From Gemmatimonadota bacterium (GTDB taxonomy: Bacteria; Gemmatimonadota; Gemmatimonadetes; Gemmatimonadales; GWC2-71-9), in NCBI GenBank assembly GCA_003222155.1, contig QHUU01000073.1:1-47434 (forward strand): a DNA stretch of 47,434 nucleotides, written 5' to 3'. Shown piece after piece: positions 17,240 to 25,743 of the stretch (the stretch's first letter is position 1; each line of letters opens with the position of its first letter). The position numbers and the translations under genes are program-made. Under the pieces are notes generated by a model that made no database searches, was not told the DNA's origin, and saw only the letters and a program-made list of their open reading frames with translations.

Positions 17240-17257
17240 TGTATCACCCCTGATACA
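17240..17257. promoter_or_regulatory. Inverted repeat TGTATCA-N4-TGATACA
   Basis: Two perfect 7-bp arms separated by CCCC lie between the divergent Wzc-like gene and the NtrC-like regulator, about 170 bp from one start and 190 bp from the other. The spacing fits an enhancer-type site for the adjacent sigma54 activator, but that link is inference. Confidence 0.5.
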
Positions 17258-17299
17258 AGATGGTAGTCACTGATCGTCGTCTGCCGTCCGCGCGGAATG

Positions 17300-17314
17300 C
17301 ACACGAGTCGTGTG
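17300..17314. promoter_or_regulatory. Inverted repeat CACACGA-N-TCGTGTG
   Basis: A perfect 7-1-7 palindrome in the same divergent intergenic region (17072-17447) and different in sequence from the one at 17240-17257. It may be a binding site for a second regulator. Confidence 0.45.
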
Positions 17315-17447
17315 ATGCCCCTCACGCTGCCACCGAAACCATGCTAGTATTGGCGGTCGCGCCGGTCCAGATGAGGCTCGCTCGCGTGCGGTTTTTACAC
17401 CTCATCGAGTTCGCCGCCGCGGCAACACACAGTTCGCGGAGACTCCG

Positions 17448-18983
17448 ATGTCGAGGTTTGCCGAGAGTTCCCTGGCGGTTGCACATCCTGCATCGCCGGC
17501 ACCTGCCCGTACGCTCGCGCAGCTCGTTCCGGTCGAGCCGGCCACCAAGCTCAGCATCCGTATTCTCGTCGCCGACGACGAGCGCACGCTGCGCGAGAGC
17601 TGCGCCAGCGTGCTGGGCGTCGAGGGCTACAACGTGACGGTGACCGGGCGCGGCGAGGAAGCGCTCGACATGTTGCGGCGTCGTCCCTTCGACATCGTGC
17701 TGCTCGATCTCTACATGACGCCGGTGAGCGGCAGCGAGCTGCTCGCCACCGCGCTCGCCGCCAATCCCGAGACGATCGCGATCGTCATCACCGGGAAGCC
17801 GAGCGTCGAGGCGAGTCTCGAAGTGCTGCGCGCGGGCGCGTGGGACTTTCTCCCCAAGCCGTTCACGGGCAGCCAGCTGCAGATCCTCGTGGGGCGGGCC
17901 GCGCACGCCGTGGCGGTGGCGCGCGAGTCGCGCGTGCTGCACGAGCAGGGCGGCGTGGTCGAGCCGGGCGACCGCATCGCGGTGCTGGGCAACGCGCCCA
18001 AGTATCGCGAGACGATCGCCCTGGCCCGCCGCGTCGCCGCGACCGATGCGTCCGTGTTCATCACGGGCGAGAGCGGCAGCGGCAAGGAGCTGATCGCGCA
18101 ATTCATCCATCATCGCAGTCGGCGGGCCAGCCGGCCGGTGGTCGCCGTGAACTGCGCCGCGCTGCCCGAGATGCTGCTCGAGTCGGAGATGTTCGGGCAC
18201 TGCAAGGGCGCGTTCACAGGCGCGGTGCGCGACAAACCCGGGCTGCTCGAGACCGCCAACGGCGGGACCATGTTCCTGGACGAGCTGATCGAGATGTCGA
18301 AGCCGATCCAGGCGAAGCTGCTGCGCGTGATTCAGGACGGCGTGGTGCGGCGCGTGGGCAGCGAAACCACGGACGCGGTCGTGAACGTGCGCTTCATCGC
18401 CGCCACCAATCGCGATCCCGAAGAAGCAGTCGCGGCGGGTGCGCTGCGCGAGGATCTGTACTACCGCCTGCGCGTGGTGCCGATCCACGTGCCGGCGCTG
18501 CGCGAGCGGGTGGACGACATCCCGCTCCTCGCCGAGCACTTCCTCACATTCTACTGGAACCGCCATCGCGCGGGGGAAGAGCCGGTACCGCATCTTTCCA
18601 AGGCCGCGATCTGGGCGCTGCGGGCCCACTCCTGGCCAGGGAACGTGCGCGAGCTGCAGAACGTGATCGAGCACGCCGTCGTGCTGCTCGAGCCCGGCGC
18701 CGACGTGCGGCCCGAGGACATCCCGTTCATCAGCGACAACGGGTCCGACCCCGAGCTGGGGGCGGTGGACGATACGGTCGACGCGGGCGAGAGCTATTAC
18801 GAGGCGCGCGACCGGCTGCTCGCGCGCTTCGACCGCCGCTTCCTCACGCGCGTGGTGATCCGCGCCGGCGGCAACCTCTCCAAGGCGGCGCGGTTGGCCA
18901 AGGTCGACCGTACGACGTTCTACCGGCTGATGAGCCGGCACGGCCTGCAGCGCAACCTGTTGCCCGGATCGGAAGACGAGTGA
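17448..18983 (+). CDS. NtrC-family sigma54-dependent response regulator
   Basis: 511 residues. A receiver domain (about 38-155) has the phospho-accepting Asp87 in VLLDLYM. The AAA+ domain has Walker A GESGSGKE (207-214), an intact sigma54 contact loop GAFTGA (254-259), the Walker B-like GGTMFLDE and the arginine-rich motif LREDLYYRL. A Fis-type helix-turn-helix closes the protein (NLSKAARLAKVDRTTFYRLM). It should therefore activate sigma54 promoters when phosphorylated. The stop overlaps the GTG start of the histidine kinase, its probable partner. It is divergent from the Wzc-like gene and sits beside the polysaccharide cluster, which makes export and polymerisation genes likely targets. Confidence 0.94.
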   Translation: MSRFAESSLAVAHPASPAPARTLAQLVPVEPATKLSIRILVADDERTLRESCASVLGVEGYNVTVTGRGEEALDMLRRRPFDIVLLDLYMTPVSGSELLATALAANPETIAIVITGKPSVEASLEVLRAGAWDFLPKPFTGSQLQILVGRAAHAVAVARESRVLHEQGGVVEPGDRIAVLGNAPKYRETIALARRVAATDASVFITGESGSGKELIAQFIHHRSRRASRPVVAVNCAALPEMLLESEMFGHCKGAFTGAVRDKPGLLETANGGTMFLDELIEMSKPIQAKLLRVIQDGVVRRVGSETTDAVVNVRFIAATNRDPEEAVAAGALREDLYYRLRVVPIHVPALRERVDDIPLLAEHFLTFYWNRHRAGEEPVPHLSKAAIWALRAHSWPGNVRELQNVIEHAVVLLEPGADVRPEDIPFISDNGSDPELGAVDDTVDAGESYYEARDRLLARFDRRFLTRVVIRAGGNLSKAARLAKVDRTTFYRLMSRHGLQRNLLPGSEDE

Positions 18984-20176
18984 GAGCGAGTCCCGAGCGC
19001 GACGGCGCGTTCGAGGCGAGTTCGCCGGTGGCGGCCCTGCCGCCGCAGGCCCTGTCGCCGCTGGCACTCGATGCGCCGCTGGCGGGCGTGGCCTCGGCCA
19101 TCATCACCGCCGCCACCCGGCGCGTCGCGCGCCGCTGGCGCGACGAGGCGGCCGGCGGCGGGCTGCCCGCCGCCGACGACGAAGTCGTCGCGGGTCTGCT
19201 CTCGGCGCTCGCCCTCGCGGTCGACCAGGAGCGGCCCGGCTACGTCACCGAGCTCCTGCCCCGGCCCGCGGCGGGGCTCGGCCAGCGTCTGGTCGACATG
19301 CTGCGCGCGGAGCTGTTGCGCGCCTGGTCGGCCGGGGCCCCGCCCGTGTCCCCCGCCGCCATGCTCGGTCCCTTGAACGCGCTGGAGCAGGTGCGGCAGG
19401 CCATCGACCGCCACGAGGTGCGCCAGCTCGAGTCCCATCTCAACGGCGTGCAGGGTCTCGATCTGCTGGTCGAGGTGATCCACGACCTGCGCTCGCCGCT
19501 CACGTCGATCCTGTTCCTGGCCGAGACGCTGCAGCGGGGGCAGAGCGGCGGCGTGAACCCGGTGCAGCACCGCCAGCTGGGGTTGATCTACAGCGCGGCG
19601 CTGGGACTCTCGTCCATCGTGAGCGACACGATCGAGCTGGCGCGCGGCGGCGACGAGCTGGCCGATCGCGAGGTCACACCCTTCTCCGTCGCGGAGCTGT
19701 TCGAATCGATCCGCAGCGTCGTGCGACCGCTGGCCGAGGAGAAAGGCCTGTCGCTGCGCTTCGGGCTGCCCGCGAGGGACCGCCGGGTAGGCCACCCCGT
19801 GGCGCTGTCGCGCGTGCTCCTCAACCTGACGACCAACGCCATCAAGTTCACCGAGCAGGGCTTCGTGGAGATCACGTGCGAGGAGCGGCCCGATGGGCCC
19901 GTGCGCTTCTCCGTCCACGACTCCGGGCCGGGCGTGAACCCCGACGCGCTCGCGACGCTGTTCCAGCCGTTCCGACGCGCCCGCGGCCGCGACGCCTACT
20001 GCTTCTCGGGCACCGGCCTCGGCCTCGCGATCACGCGCAAGCTCGTGCGGGCGCAGGGCACGACGCTCCAGCTCGAGACCCGCCCCGGCTGGGGGACCTG
20101 CTTCTTCTTCGAGCTGGACCTGCCGGCGCACGCGGCCACGTTCAGCGGCATGCCCGTCGGCCCGCACATCGTCTAA
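18980..20176 (+). CDS. Soluble sensor histidine kinase
   Basis: 398 residues from GTG 18980, which overlaps the regulator stop as GTGA. The dimerisation/phospho-acceptor motif EVIHDLRSPLTS carries His168. The ATPase domain follows with N box LLNLTTNAIKFTEQG, G1 DSGPGVN and G2 GTGLGLAI. No transmembrane segment or signal peptide is visible, so it probably senses a cytoplasmic cue. The N-terminal 165 residues are Ala/Leu-rich, helical-looking and not a sensor domain I recognise. Overlap with the NtrC-like gene makes them a two-component pair. Confidence 0.9.
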   Translation: MRASPERDGAFEASSPVAALPPQALSPLALDAPLAGVASAIITAATRRVARRWRDEAAGGGLPAADDEVVAGLLSALALAVDQERPGYVTELLPRPAAGLGQRLVDMLRAELLRAWSAGAPPVSPAAMLGPLNALEQVRQAIDRHEVRQLESHLNGVQGLDLLVEVIHDLRSPLTSILFLAETLQRGQSGGVNPVQHRQLGLIYSAALGLSSIVSDTIELARGGDELADREVTPFSVAELFESIRSVVRPLAEEKGLSLRFGLPARDRRVGHPVALSRVLLNLTTNAIKFTEQGFVEITCEERPDGPVRFSVHDSGPGVNPDALATLFQPFRRARGRDAYCFSGTGLGLAITRKLVRAQGTTLQLETRPGWGTCFFFELDLPAHAATFSGMPVGPHIV

Positions 20177-20185
20177 GCCACCGCG

Positions 20186-21472
20186 TCAGTTCCTGACCGT
20201 CACCATCACGATGCCCGCGGTCGCCCGGTTGCCGACGGCATCGCGCGCGCTCGCGGTGAGGGCGTACGACCCATTCGGCACGGCACGGGAATCCCAGCGC
20301 AGCGCATACTTCGTGAATCGGTCTCTCCGAACCAGCGTCGGCGTGACGACTTCGGACCCGATGTCGCGGCCGTCCAGGCGGAACTGAACGCCGGCTACCC
20401 CCCGGTCATCCACCGCCGTCGCGACCAGGTCGATCGTGCCGCTGAGGACGCTCGTGCCGCCGGGTCCCGGCTGGAACAGCGACACCACGGGCGGGGCCAC
20501 GTCGGGCGACGCGTACGGGTGGCGCGCTTTCCATAGCGCGACCACGCTGTCCCACAGCGCGAGGCCCCGCGTCCCCGTCTCGAGCGTGAAGCAGCTCGGC
20601 AGGCGCTCCGGAAACGGACCATTGCCCTCCCAGATCATGATGTTGCCGGCGCACTCGTTCAGACGCCCCGGCGGGGGCGCCATGTACATGTCGGCGTGGT
20701 TCGACGACACGGATGAGTCGTCCGTGAAAAAGACGTTGTTGCGCAGGTTCAGCCTGGGCCCTCGCGTGGCGCTCCATTTCCAGAAGGCCTCGTGGCGGGG
20801 GATTGCTTCGCGCGTCTCGTAGATCCCATCCATCACCTGGAGGCGCAGCAGTGAATTGCGGATCGTCACGACGTTGGCCTGGCCATCCGGCACGTCGAGA
20901 CCGGGATCCTGGAGCGAGCTCATGACGTCGTAGCAGCCGTCGAAGAACGACGAGTCGATGAGACCGGTGTTGTACCAGTCGTTCTCGATGCAATCGTCCC
21001 GCCCGTACACGACGTGCACGTTGCGGATGGTCCAGTCGCCGTCGCCGCCGGCATCGAGACTGACGCCCTTCCCGTAGGCGAACGCCGTGAAATTCTCGAC
21101 CGTGAACGCCGCTGCGCCGGCGCGATTGGTGACGCCCACCACCATGCCGTACGTCTCGTGGATCGTGTTCCACGAGGCATCGGGTGGAAACGCCCCCAAC
21201 GCTTCCCCGCCGCTCCAACACATCCCCTCACCACCTGCGACATGGATCACGATGTGCTTGGTGGTGGGAAGGACGAACTGCGCGCCGCTCGCGTCGACGA
21301 CCGTGCCCGCCGCCAGCCGCTCGCGGTCGTACGCCTGCGTCTGGCGGCCGCGGATCGAGAAGGCCCCCGGGCGGGCGCTGCACGGGGCGGCCGTGGGCAG
21401 CGCCCGGCCGGCCCCCACCAGAAGGATGGCGCCACCTATCACCGCCCACATAGCTCGCGCGCTGGTGCTCAT
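20186..21472 (-). CDS. Secreted right-handed beta-helix protein with C-terminal Ig-like domain
   Basis: 428 residues. A hydrophobic N-terminal segment (AVIGGAILLVGAGRAL) is a likely signal peptide. The central part has short repeated strands typical of a pectate-lyase-like beta-helix (FTVENFTAFAYGKGVSL, WTIRNVHVVYGRDDCIE, VVTIRNSLLRL). The last 100 residues resemble a bacterial Ig-like domain (GTIDLVATAVDDRGVAGVQF, NGSYALTASARDAVGN). Shared signatures CWSGGE, DDCxE, DGCYD and MYMAPPPG show it is a paralogue of the proteins at 45109-46698 and 46724-47434. A polysaccharide-binding or -cleaving role is plausible from the fold; catalytic residues cannot be assigned. The stop lies 9 bp from the convergent histidine kinase stop. 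Confidence 0.8.
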   Translation of the reverse strand: MSTSARAMWAVIGGAILLVGAGRALPTAAPCSARPGAFSIRGRQTQAYDRERLAAGTVVDASGAQFVLPTTKHIVIHVAGGEGMCWSGGEALGAFPPDASWNTIHETYGMVVGVTNRAGAAAFTVENFTAFAYGKGVSLDAGGDGDWTIRNVHVVYGRDDCIENDWYNTGLIDSSFFDGCYDVMSSLQDPGLDVPDGQANVVTIRNSLLRLQVMDGIYETREAIPRHEAFWKWSATRGPRLNLRNNVFFTDDSSVSSNHADMYMAPPPGRLNECAGNIMIWEGNGPFPERLPSCFTLETGTRGLALWDSVVALWKARHPYASPDVAPPVVSLFQPGPGGTSVLSGTIDLVATAVDDRGVAGVQFRLDGRDIGSEVVTPTLVRRDRFTKYALRWDSRAVPNGSYALTASARDAVGNRATAGIVMVTVRN

Positions 21473-21587
21473 CCGCTCGATCCTCCCCGAGCGACAGCGC
21501 GGCGCAAGGTCGATACCGCGAGCCCCGTCCCGGCGCGCGCCCGCGGCGCGGTACGCCAGAGGGGCGCAGCGTCGCAGAACGCCCGCG

Positions 21588-21599
21588 GAGTTGTAACTC
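21588..21599. other. Short inverted repeat GAGTT-GT-AACTC in divergent spacer
   Basis: A perfect 5-2-5 inverted repeat in the 256-bp spacer between the beta-helix gene (minus) and the aminotransferase gene (plus). It could be an operator, but the arms are short. I see nothing else definable in this spacer. Confidence 0.3.
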
Positions 21600-21728
21600 G
21601 GTCGCGGCATCGCGCCGCACGCCACTCGCCCACCCTCGGCGTAACCCCTTCCACCGCAAGGCGCCGCGGCGTGCGATCTGGTGCATGCAACCTGCTTCCC
21701 CACACGACGCACCCACCACTGTGACGGC

Positions 21729-22931
21729 ATGACGACGATACCGGCTGCCTCGACTGCCTCGGTCCCCACACCCGCGCGGCGGGATTTCCTGCCGTTCGCT
21801 CCTCCGCTCATCGGCGAGGAAGAGATCGCCGAGGTCGTCGACACGCTGCGGTCGAGCTGGATCACGACCGGGCCCAAGACCAAGCGCTTCGAGCAGGAGT
21901 TCGCCGCCTATATCGGCGCGACCGGCGCGCTGGCGCTCAACTCCTGCACCGCGGGCCTCCACACGGCGCTGGTGACGCTGGGCATCGGCCCCGGGGCCGA
22001 GGTCATCACGACGCCGACGACGTTCGCGGCCTCGGTCAACGTCATCGAGCACGTGGGCGCCCGTCCCGTCCTGGTGGACGTGGAACCGGACACCTTGAAC
22101 ATCGACGCCGCGCTGGTGGCTGCGGCGATCACGCCTCGCACCCGCGCCATTCTTCCCGTGCATTACGCCGGCCACCCGGCCGACCTCGACCGGATCGGCG
22201 AGCTCGCGGCGGCGCACCGGCTCGCGGTGATCGAGGACGCGGCGCACGCCGTGGCGGCGAAGCACCGCGGCCGTCTCATCGGCGCGGGCGACAACCCCGT
22301 CGCCTTCAGCTTCTACGCGACCAAGAACCTCACGACCGCCGAGGGCGGGATGCTCACGGGCGACGCGGCGTTTCTCGATCGCGCCCGCATCGTGAGCCTG
22401 CACGGCATGAGCCGGGACGCCTGGAAGCGCTACGACAAGGGTGGGAGCTGGTTCTACGAGATCGTGGTGCCGGGCTTCAAGTACAACATGACCGACATCC
22501 AGGCCGCGCTGGGGCTGTGGCAGCTGCGCAAGCTCGCCGGCTTCCAGGAGCGGCGCCGGGCCGTGGTCCGGATGTACGACGCGGCGTTCGCGCCGGAGGA
22601 CGCGCTCGAGCTTCCGGCGCGCCGCCCCGAGGTGGAGCACGCCTGGCACCTGTACGTGCTGCGCCTCGTGCCCGGCGTGCTGCGCATCGACCGCGATGGC
22701 TTCGTCGAAGAGCTGCGGCAGCGGAACATCGGCACCTCGGTGCACTTCATTCCGATTCATCTGCACCCCTACTACCGGGACAAGTATCGCTACCAGCCCG
22801 ACAGCTTTCCGGTGGCGAACTCGAACTATCAGCGGATGCTGAGCCTGCCCTTGAGCGCCGGGCTGAGCGACGCCGACGCGCGCGACGTGATCGAGGCCGT
22901 GCTCGACGTCGTGCGCCGGCACCGGCGCTGA
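21729..22931 (+). CDS. DegT/DnrJ/EryC1/StrS-family sugar aminotransferase
   Basis: 400 residues of the PLP-dependent nucleotide-sugar aminotransferase family. Visible motifs are SSWITTGPKTKRFE, ALNSCTAGLHTAL, VIEDAAHAVAA and the PLP-lysine motif FYATKNLTTAEGGM with Lys199, and HFIPIHLHPYY near the end. Relatives transfer an amino group from glutamate to a 4-keto or 3-keto nucleotide sugar (ArnB, PglE or WecE types). The exact sugar cannot be read from sequence. It is the first gene of the plus-strand cluster, 12 bp before a PIG-L deacetylase, a pairing suited to making or editing an amino sugar. Confidence 0.93.
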   Translation: MTTIPAASTASVPTPARRDFLPFAPPLIGEEEIAEVVDTLRSSWITTGPKTKRFEQEFAAYIGATGALALNSCTAGLHTALVTLGIGPGAEVITTPTTFAASVNVIEHVGARPVLVDVEPDTLNIDAALVAAAITPRTRAILPVHYAGHPADLDRIGELAAAHRLAVIEDAAHAVAAKHRGRLIGAGDNPVAFSFYATKNLTTAEGGMLTGDAAFLDRARIVSLHGMSRDAWKRYDKGGSWFYEIVVPGFKYNMTDIQAALGLWQLRKLAGFQERRRAVVRMYDAAFAPEDALELPARRPEVEHAWHLYVLRLVPGVLRIDRDGFVEELRQRNIGTSVHFIPIHLHPYYRDKYRYQPDSFPVANSNYQRMLSLPLSAGLSDADARDVIEAVLDVVRRHRR

Positions 22932-22943
22932 GGTCCCAGTCCC

Positions 22944-23618
22944 ATGAGCCGTCGCGTCCTGGTCATCGCGGCCCATCCGGACGACGAGCTGCTGGGGTGC
23001 GGCGGCACGCTCGCCCTGCACGCCCGCGCGGGCGACGAGGTCACGGCCGTGATCGCGTGCGAGGGAGAGTCGCTGCGCTACGGGCCCGGCGGTGCAGGCC
23101 AGGCGGAGCACATGCGCCGCGCCGCGCGCACGCTCGGCCTGGTGGAGTCCCGGCCCCTGGGATTTCCCGATCAGCGGCTCGACACGCAGTCGCTGCTCGA
23201 CCTCATCGTGCCGCTGGAGCGCGCGGTGCGCGAGCTGCGCCCGTCCGTCATCTACTGCCAGTTCGGAGGCGACGCCAACCAGGATCACGAGCTCCTGTTC
23301 CGGGCCGCGCTCGTCGCCACGCGTCCGATCGAGCCGTTCATCGAAGCGGTGTACGCCTTCGACACCGCCAGCAGCACCGAGTGGGGCTACCCGCGCAGCT
23401 TCATCCCGGACACGTGGGTGGACATCTCGACGACGCTCGAGCAGAAGATCGCCGCCATGGCCTGCTACGAGAGCGAGGTGCGCCCGTATCCTCACCCGCG
23501 CTCCCTCGACGCGCTGCGCCATCGCGCCCGCGCCTGGGGCAATCAGTGCTGCATGGACGCGGCCGAGGTGTTCATGACCGTGCGGCGCACGCTGCGCGCG
23601 GGCGCGGCGGTCGGCTGA
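22944..23618 (+). CDS. PIG-L family N-acetylglucosamine-type deacetylase
   Basis: 224 residues. The zinc/catalytic motif AAHPDDELLGCGGTL is at residues 9-23 and the second His region QDHELLFRAA is present. The family removes N-acetyl groups from GlcNAc-containing lipids, thiols or antibiotics. Context suggests deacetylation of a nucleotide sugar, lipid-linked sugar or polymer unit. No signal peptide, so it is cytoplasmic. It follows the aminotransferase by 12 bp and is probably co-transcribed. Confidence 0.9.
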   Translation: MSRRVLVIAAHPDDELLGCGGTLALHARAGDEVTAVIACEGESLRYGPGGAGQAEHMRRAARTLGLVESRPLGFPDQRLDTQSLLDLIVPLERAVRELRPSVIYCQFGGDANQDHELLFRAALVATRPIEPFIEAVYAFDTASSTEWGYPRSFIPDTWVDISTTLEQKIAAMACYESEVRPYPHPRSLDALRHRARAWGNQCCMDAAEVFMTVRRTLRAGAAVG

Positions 23619-23716
23619 TACACGATTGTGACTAAAGTGTGGCCGTTGAGTAGCAGGCGGGCGCGCGCGGCGCCGCGACACCGCCTGCCGCCGTCGGGCA
23701 CGAGACGTGATAAGCA

Positions 23717-23740
23717 GCCGGGCGGCAACACACGCCCGGC
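23717..23740. other. Hairpin in the leader of the epimerase chimera
   Basis: GCCGGGCG and CGCCCGGC form a perfect 8-bp stem with an 8-base loop, ending 30 bp before ATG 23771. There is no T-run, so it is not a standard terminator. It lies in a 152-bp spacer after the PIG-L gene and may mark a new transcription start or an mRNA control element. Confidence 0.45.
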
Positions 23741-23770
23741 AGGCTCGCGCCACCCTCAACCAGGGCTGAG

Positions 23771-25726
23771 ATGACTTCGACCCGCCTCGAGCTGGATCAA
23801 GTCGCGCAGGGACTCTTCTTCTGGCCCGTGCGGGCCCTCGACCGCGGGCTGCGCCACGCGGGCGTGCGGCGCGCCGTGAAGGTGGGCGTGGACTTTTGCT
23901 GCGGCGCGTGCGCCGTCGTGACGGCGGTGGCCGTGAGCGAAGGCGTCGGCACGGTCGGCGTGGGCGAGACCGCCGCGCTGGCCCTGCTGGTAGGACTCGT
24001 CCTGGTGGTCGCGGACGGGTTGGGCGGCAGCTATCGGGCCATCTGGCGCTACACCAGCATGCGGGAGGCGGTCACGCTCAGCGTGTCGAGCAGCGTCGTG
24101 CTGGGCGCGCTGCTCGCGCTGCGGGGGCTCGGGACGTTGGGCATGTCGGTGGCCACCCTGCTGCTGGTGGTGCTGCTCATGCTGTTCCTGTCGGTGGGCG
24201 TGCGCGCGCTGCGTCGCTGGTCGGTGGCCGAAGCCAAGCAGCGGGCGCACGCGTCGGGCACGAGCGCCGCCCCTCCCCACCGCGTGCTGATCGCCGGGGC
24301 GGGCCAGCACGGCTTGTCCATCGGGCGCGAGCTGATGCAGGGCGCCGCACCGGGCGTGCAGCTGGTCGGGTTCCTCGACGACGATCCCGCGAAGCACGGC
24401 GCCCTGCTCAACGGCGTGCCGGTGCTGGGAGGGGTGCGCGACGCCCTCGCGCTGGCGCAGGGTCACGATGTGCGCGAGGTGATCGTGGCGATGCCCTCGG
24501 CCACCCGCGCCGTGGTGCGCGCGCTCGGCCGCCGCCTCGAGGAGGTCGGGATCCGGGTACGGGCGGTCGGCGGCATCGACCGGTTCGTCCGGGGGCGCGA
24601 CGTCCACCGTCCCGGGAGCGTCACGCTGCACGAGCTGCTCGACGGGGCCCCCTCCGCGCCGACCGCTCACCCCACGCCGGACGGCAGCCGCCGCGTGCTC
24701 GTGACCGGCGGGGCCGGTTTCATCGGCTCGCATCTCACGCGCATGCTCCTGGACCGGGGCTACAGCGTGCGGATGTTGGACCGATTCGACTACGGTCGGG
24801 CCGGGATCGAGGGGCTCGCGCATCCGCGGCTCGAAGTGCTGGCCGGGGACGTCTGCTCCAGCCGCGACGTGGGCCGCGCGCTGCGCGACGTGCACGGCGT
24901 GATCGCCCTCGCCGCCATCGTGGGCGATCCCGCGTGCAATCTCGACCCCGAAGAGACGATCAATCTCAACTACACGGCGACGAAGATCCTCATCGAGGCG
25001 TGCAACTTCCACCGCGTGCGGCGGCTGGTCTTCGCCTCGAGCTGCAGCGTGTACGGCGCCAGCGGCGGCGGCGCCCTGACCGAGCAATCCCGGCTCAACC
25101 CCGTGTCTCTGTACGCGCGCACGCGCGTGCTGAGCGAGAGTATCCTGTTCGACCGCGCCGGCGACGTGGAGCCCGTGGTGCTCCGACTCTCCACGGTGTT
25201 CGGACTGTCGCCCCGGATGCGCTTCGACCTCGTGGTGAACACGCTCGCCGTGCGGGCGGTGGTGGACGGCGGAATCACCATCACCGGCGGCAACCAGTGG
25301 CGGCCCAACGTGCACTGCCGCGATGCCGCGCGGGCGTTCATCGCCGCGCTCGAGGCTCCCGCCGAGCGCGTCGCCGGCGAGGTCTTCAACGTCGGCGGCG
25401 ACGCCTTGAACCACACGATCGCGGACCTGGGCGACCTGGTGGCCGAGATCGTCGGCGACGTTCAAGTGGCACGGGCACGCGACGGCACCGACCTGCGGGA
25501 CTATCGCGTCAGCTTCGCGAAGATCCGCCGCGTGCTGGGATTCGAGCCCGAGTGGACGGTGGCGGCGGGCATCCGCGAAGTCGCGGCCGCCGTGCGCGCG
25601 GAGCCCGCACTGCGCAACTACCAGAATTCCGCCTACCACAACGTCCAGGCGCTCAGGCAGACGCTCACGACGCCGCGACGCCGGCGGGGGGACTGGACCG
25701 CCGCCCGCGAGCCCACCCCGGTCTGA
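23771..25726 (+). CDS. Chimera: FlaA1/CapD-type membrane Rossmann half joined to an extended-SDR epimerase
   Basis: 651 residues. The first 145 residues contain about four membrane helices; a Rossmann domain follows (VLIAGAGQHGLSIGREL, near 176, and LVGFLDDDPAKHG). This is the N-terminal half of FlaA1/PglF/CapD-type membrane dehydratases. In place of their usual catalytic domain is a soluble-type extended SDR: VLVTGGAGFIGSHL (about 314), FASSCSVYG and a C-terminal half like UDP-sugar epimerases/dehydratases. The YxxxK motif reads LYARTR: Tyr448 is present but Lys is replaced by Arg452. It probably converts a nucleotide sugar at the inner membrane face. Domain layout is clear; the reaction and the effect of the substitution are open. 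Confidence 0.85.
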   Translation: MTSTRLELDQVAQGLFFWPVRALDRGLRHAGVRRAVKVGVDFCCGACAVVTAVAVSEGVGTVGVGETAALALLVGLVLVVADGLGGSYRAIWRYTSMREAVTLSVSSSVVLGALLALRGLGTLGMSVATLLLVVLLMLFLSVGVRALRRWSVAEAKQRAHASGTSAAPPHRVLIAGAGQHGLSIGRELMQGAAPGVQLVGFLDDDPAKHGALLNGVPVLGGVRDALALAQGHDVREVIVAMPSATRAVVRALGRRLEEVGIRVRAVGGIDRFVRGRDVHRPGSVTLHELLDGAPSAPTAHPTPDGSRRVLVTGGAGFIGSHLTRMLLDRGYSVRMLDRFDYGRAGIEGLAHPRLEVLAGDVCSSRDVGRALRDVHGVIALAAIVGDPACNLDPEETINLNYTATKILIEACNFHRVRRLVFASSCSVYGASGGGALTEQSRLNPVSLYARTRVLSESILFDRAGDVEPVVLRLSTVFGLSPRMRFDLVVNTLAVRAVVDGGITITGGNQWRPNVHCRDAARAFIAALEAPAERVAGEVFNVGGDALNHTIADLGDLVAEIVGDVQVARARDGTDLRDYRVSFAKIRRVLGFEPEWTVAAGIREVAAAVRAEPALRNYQNSAYHNVQALRQTLTTPRRRRGDWTAAREPTPV

Positions 25727-25743
25727 GTGGCACGACCTTGGTC

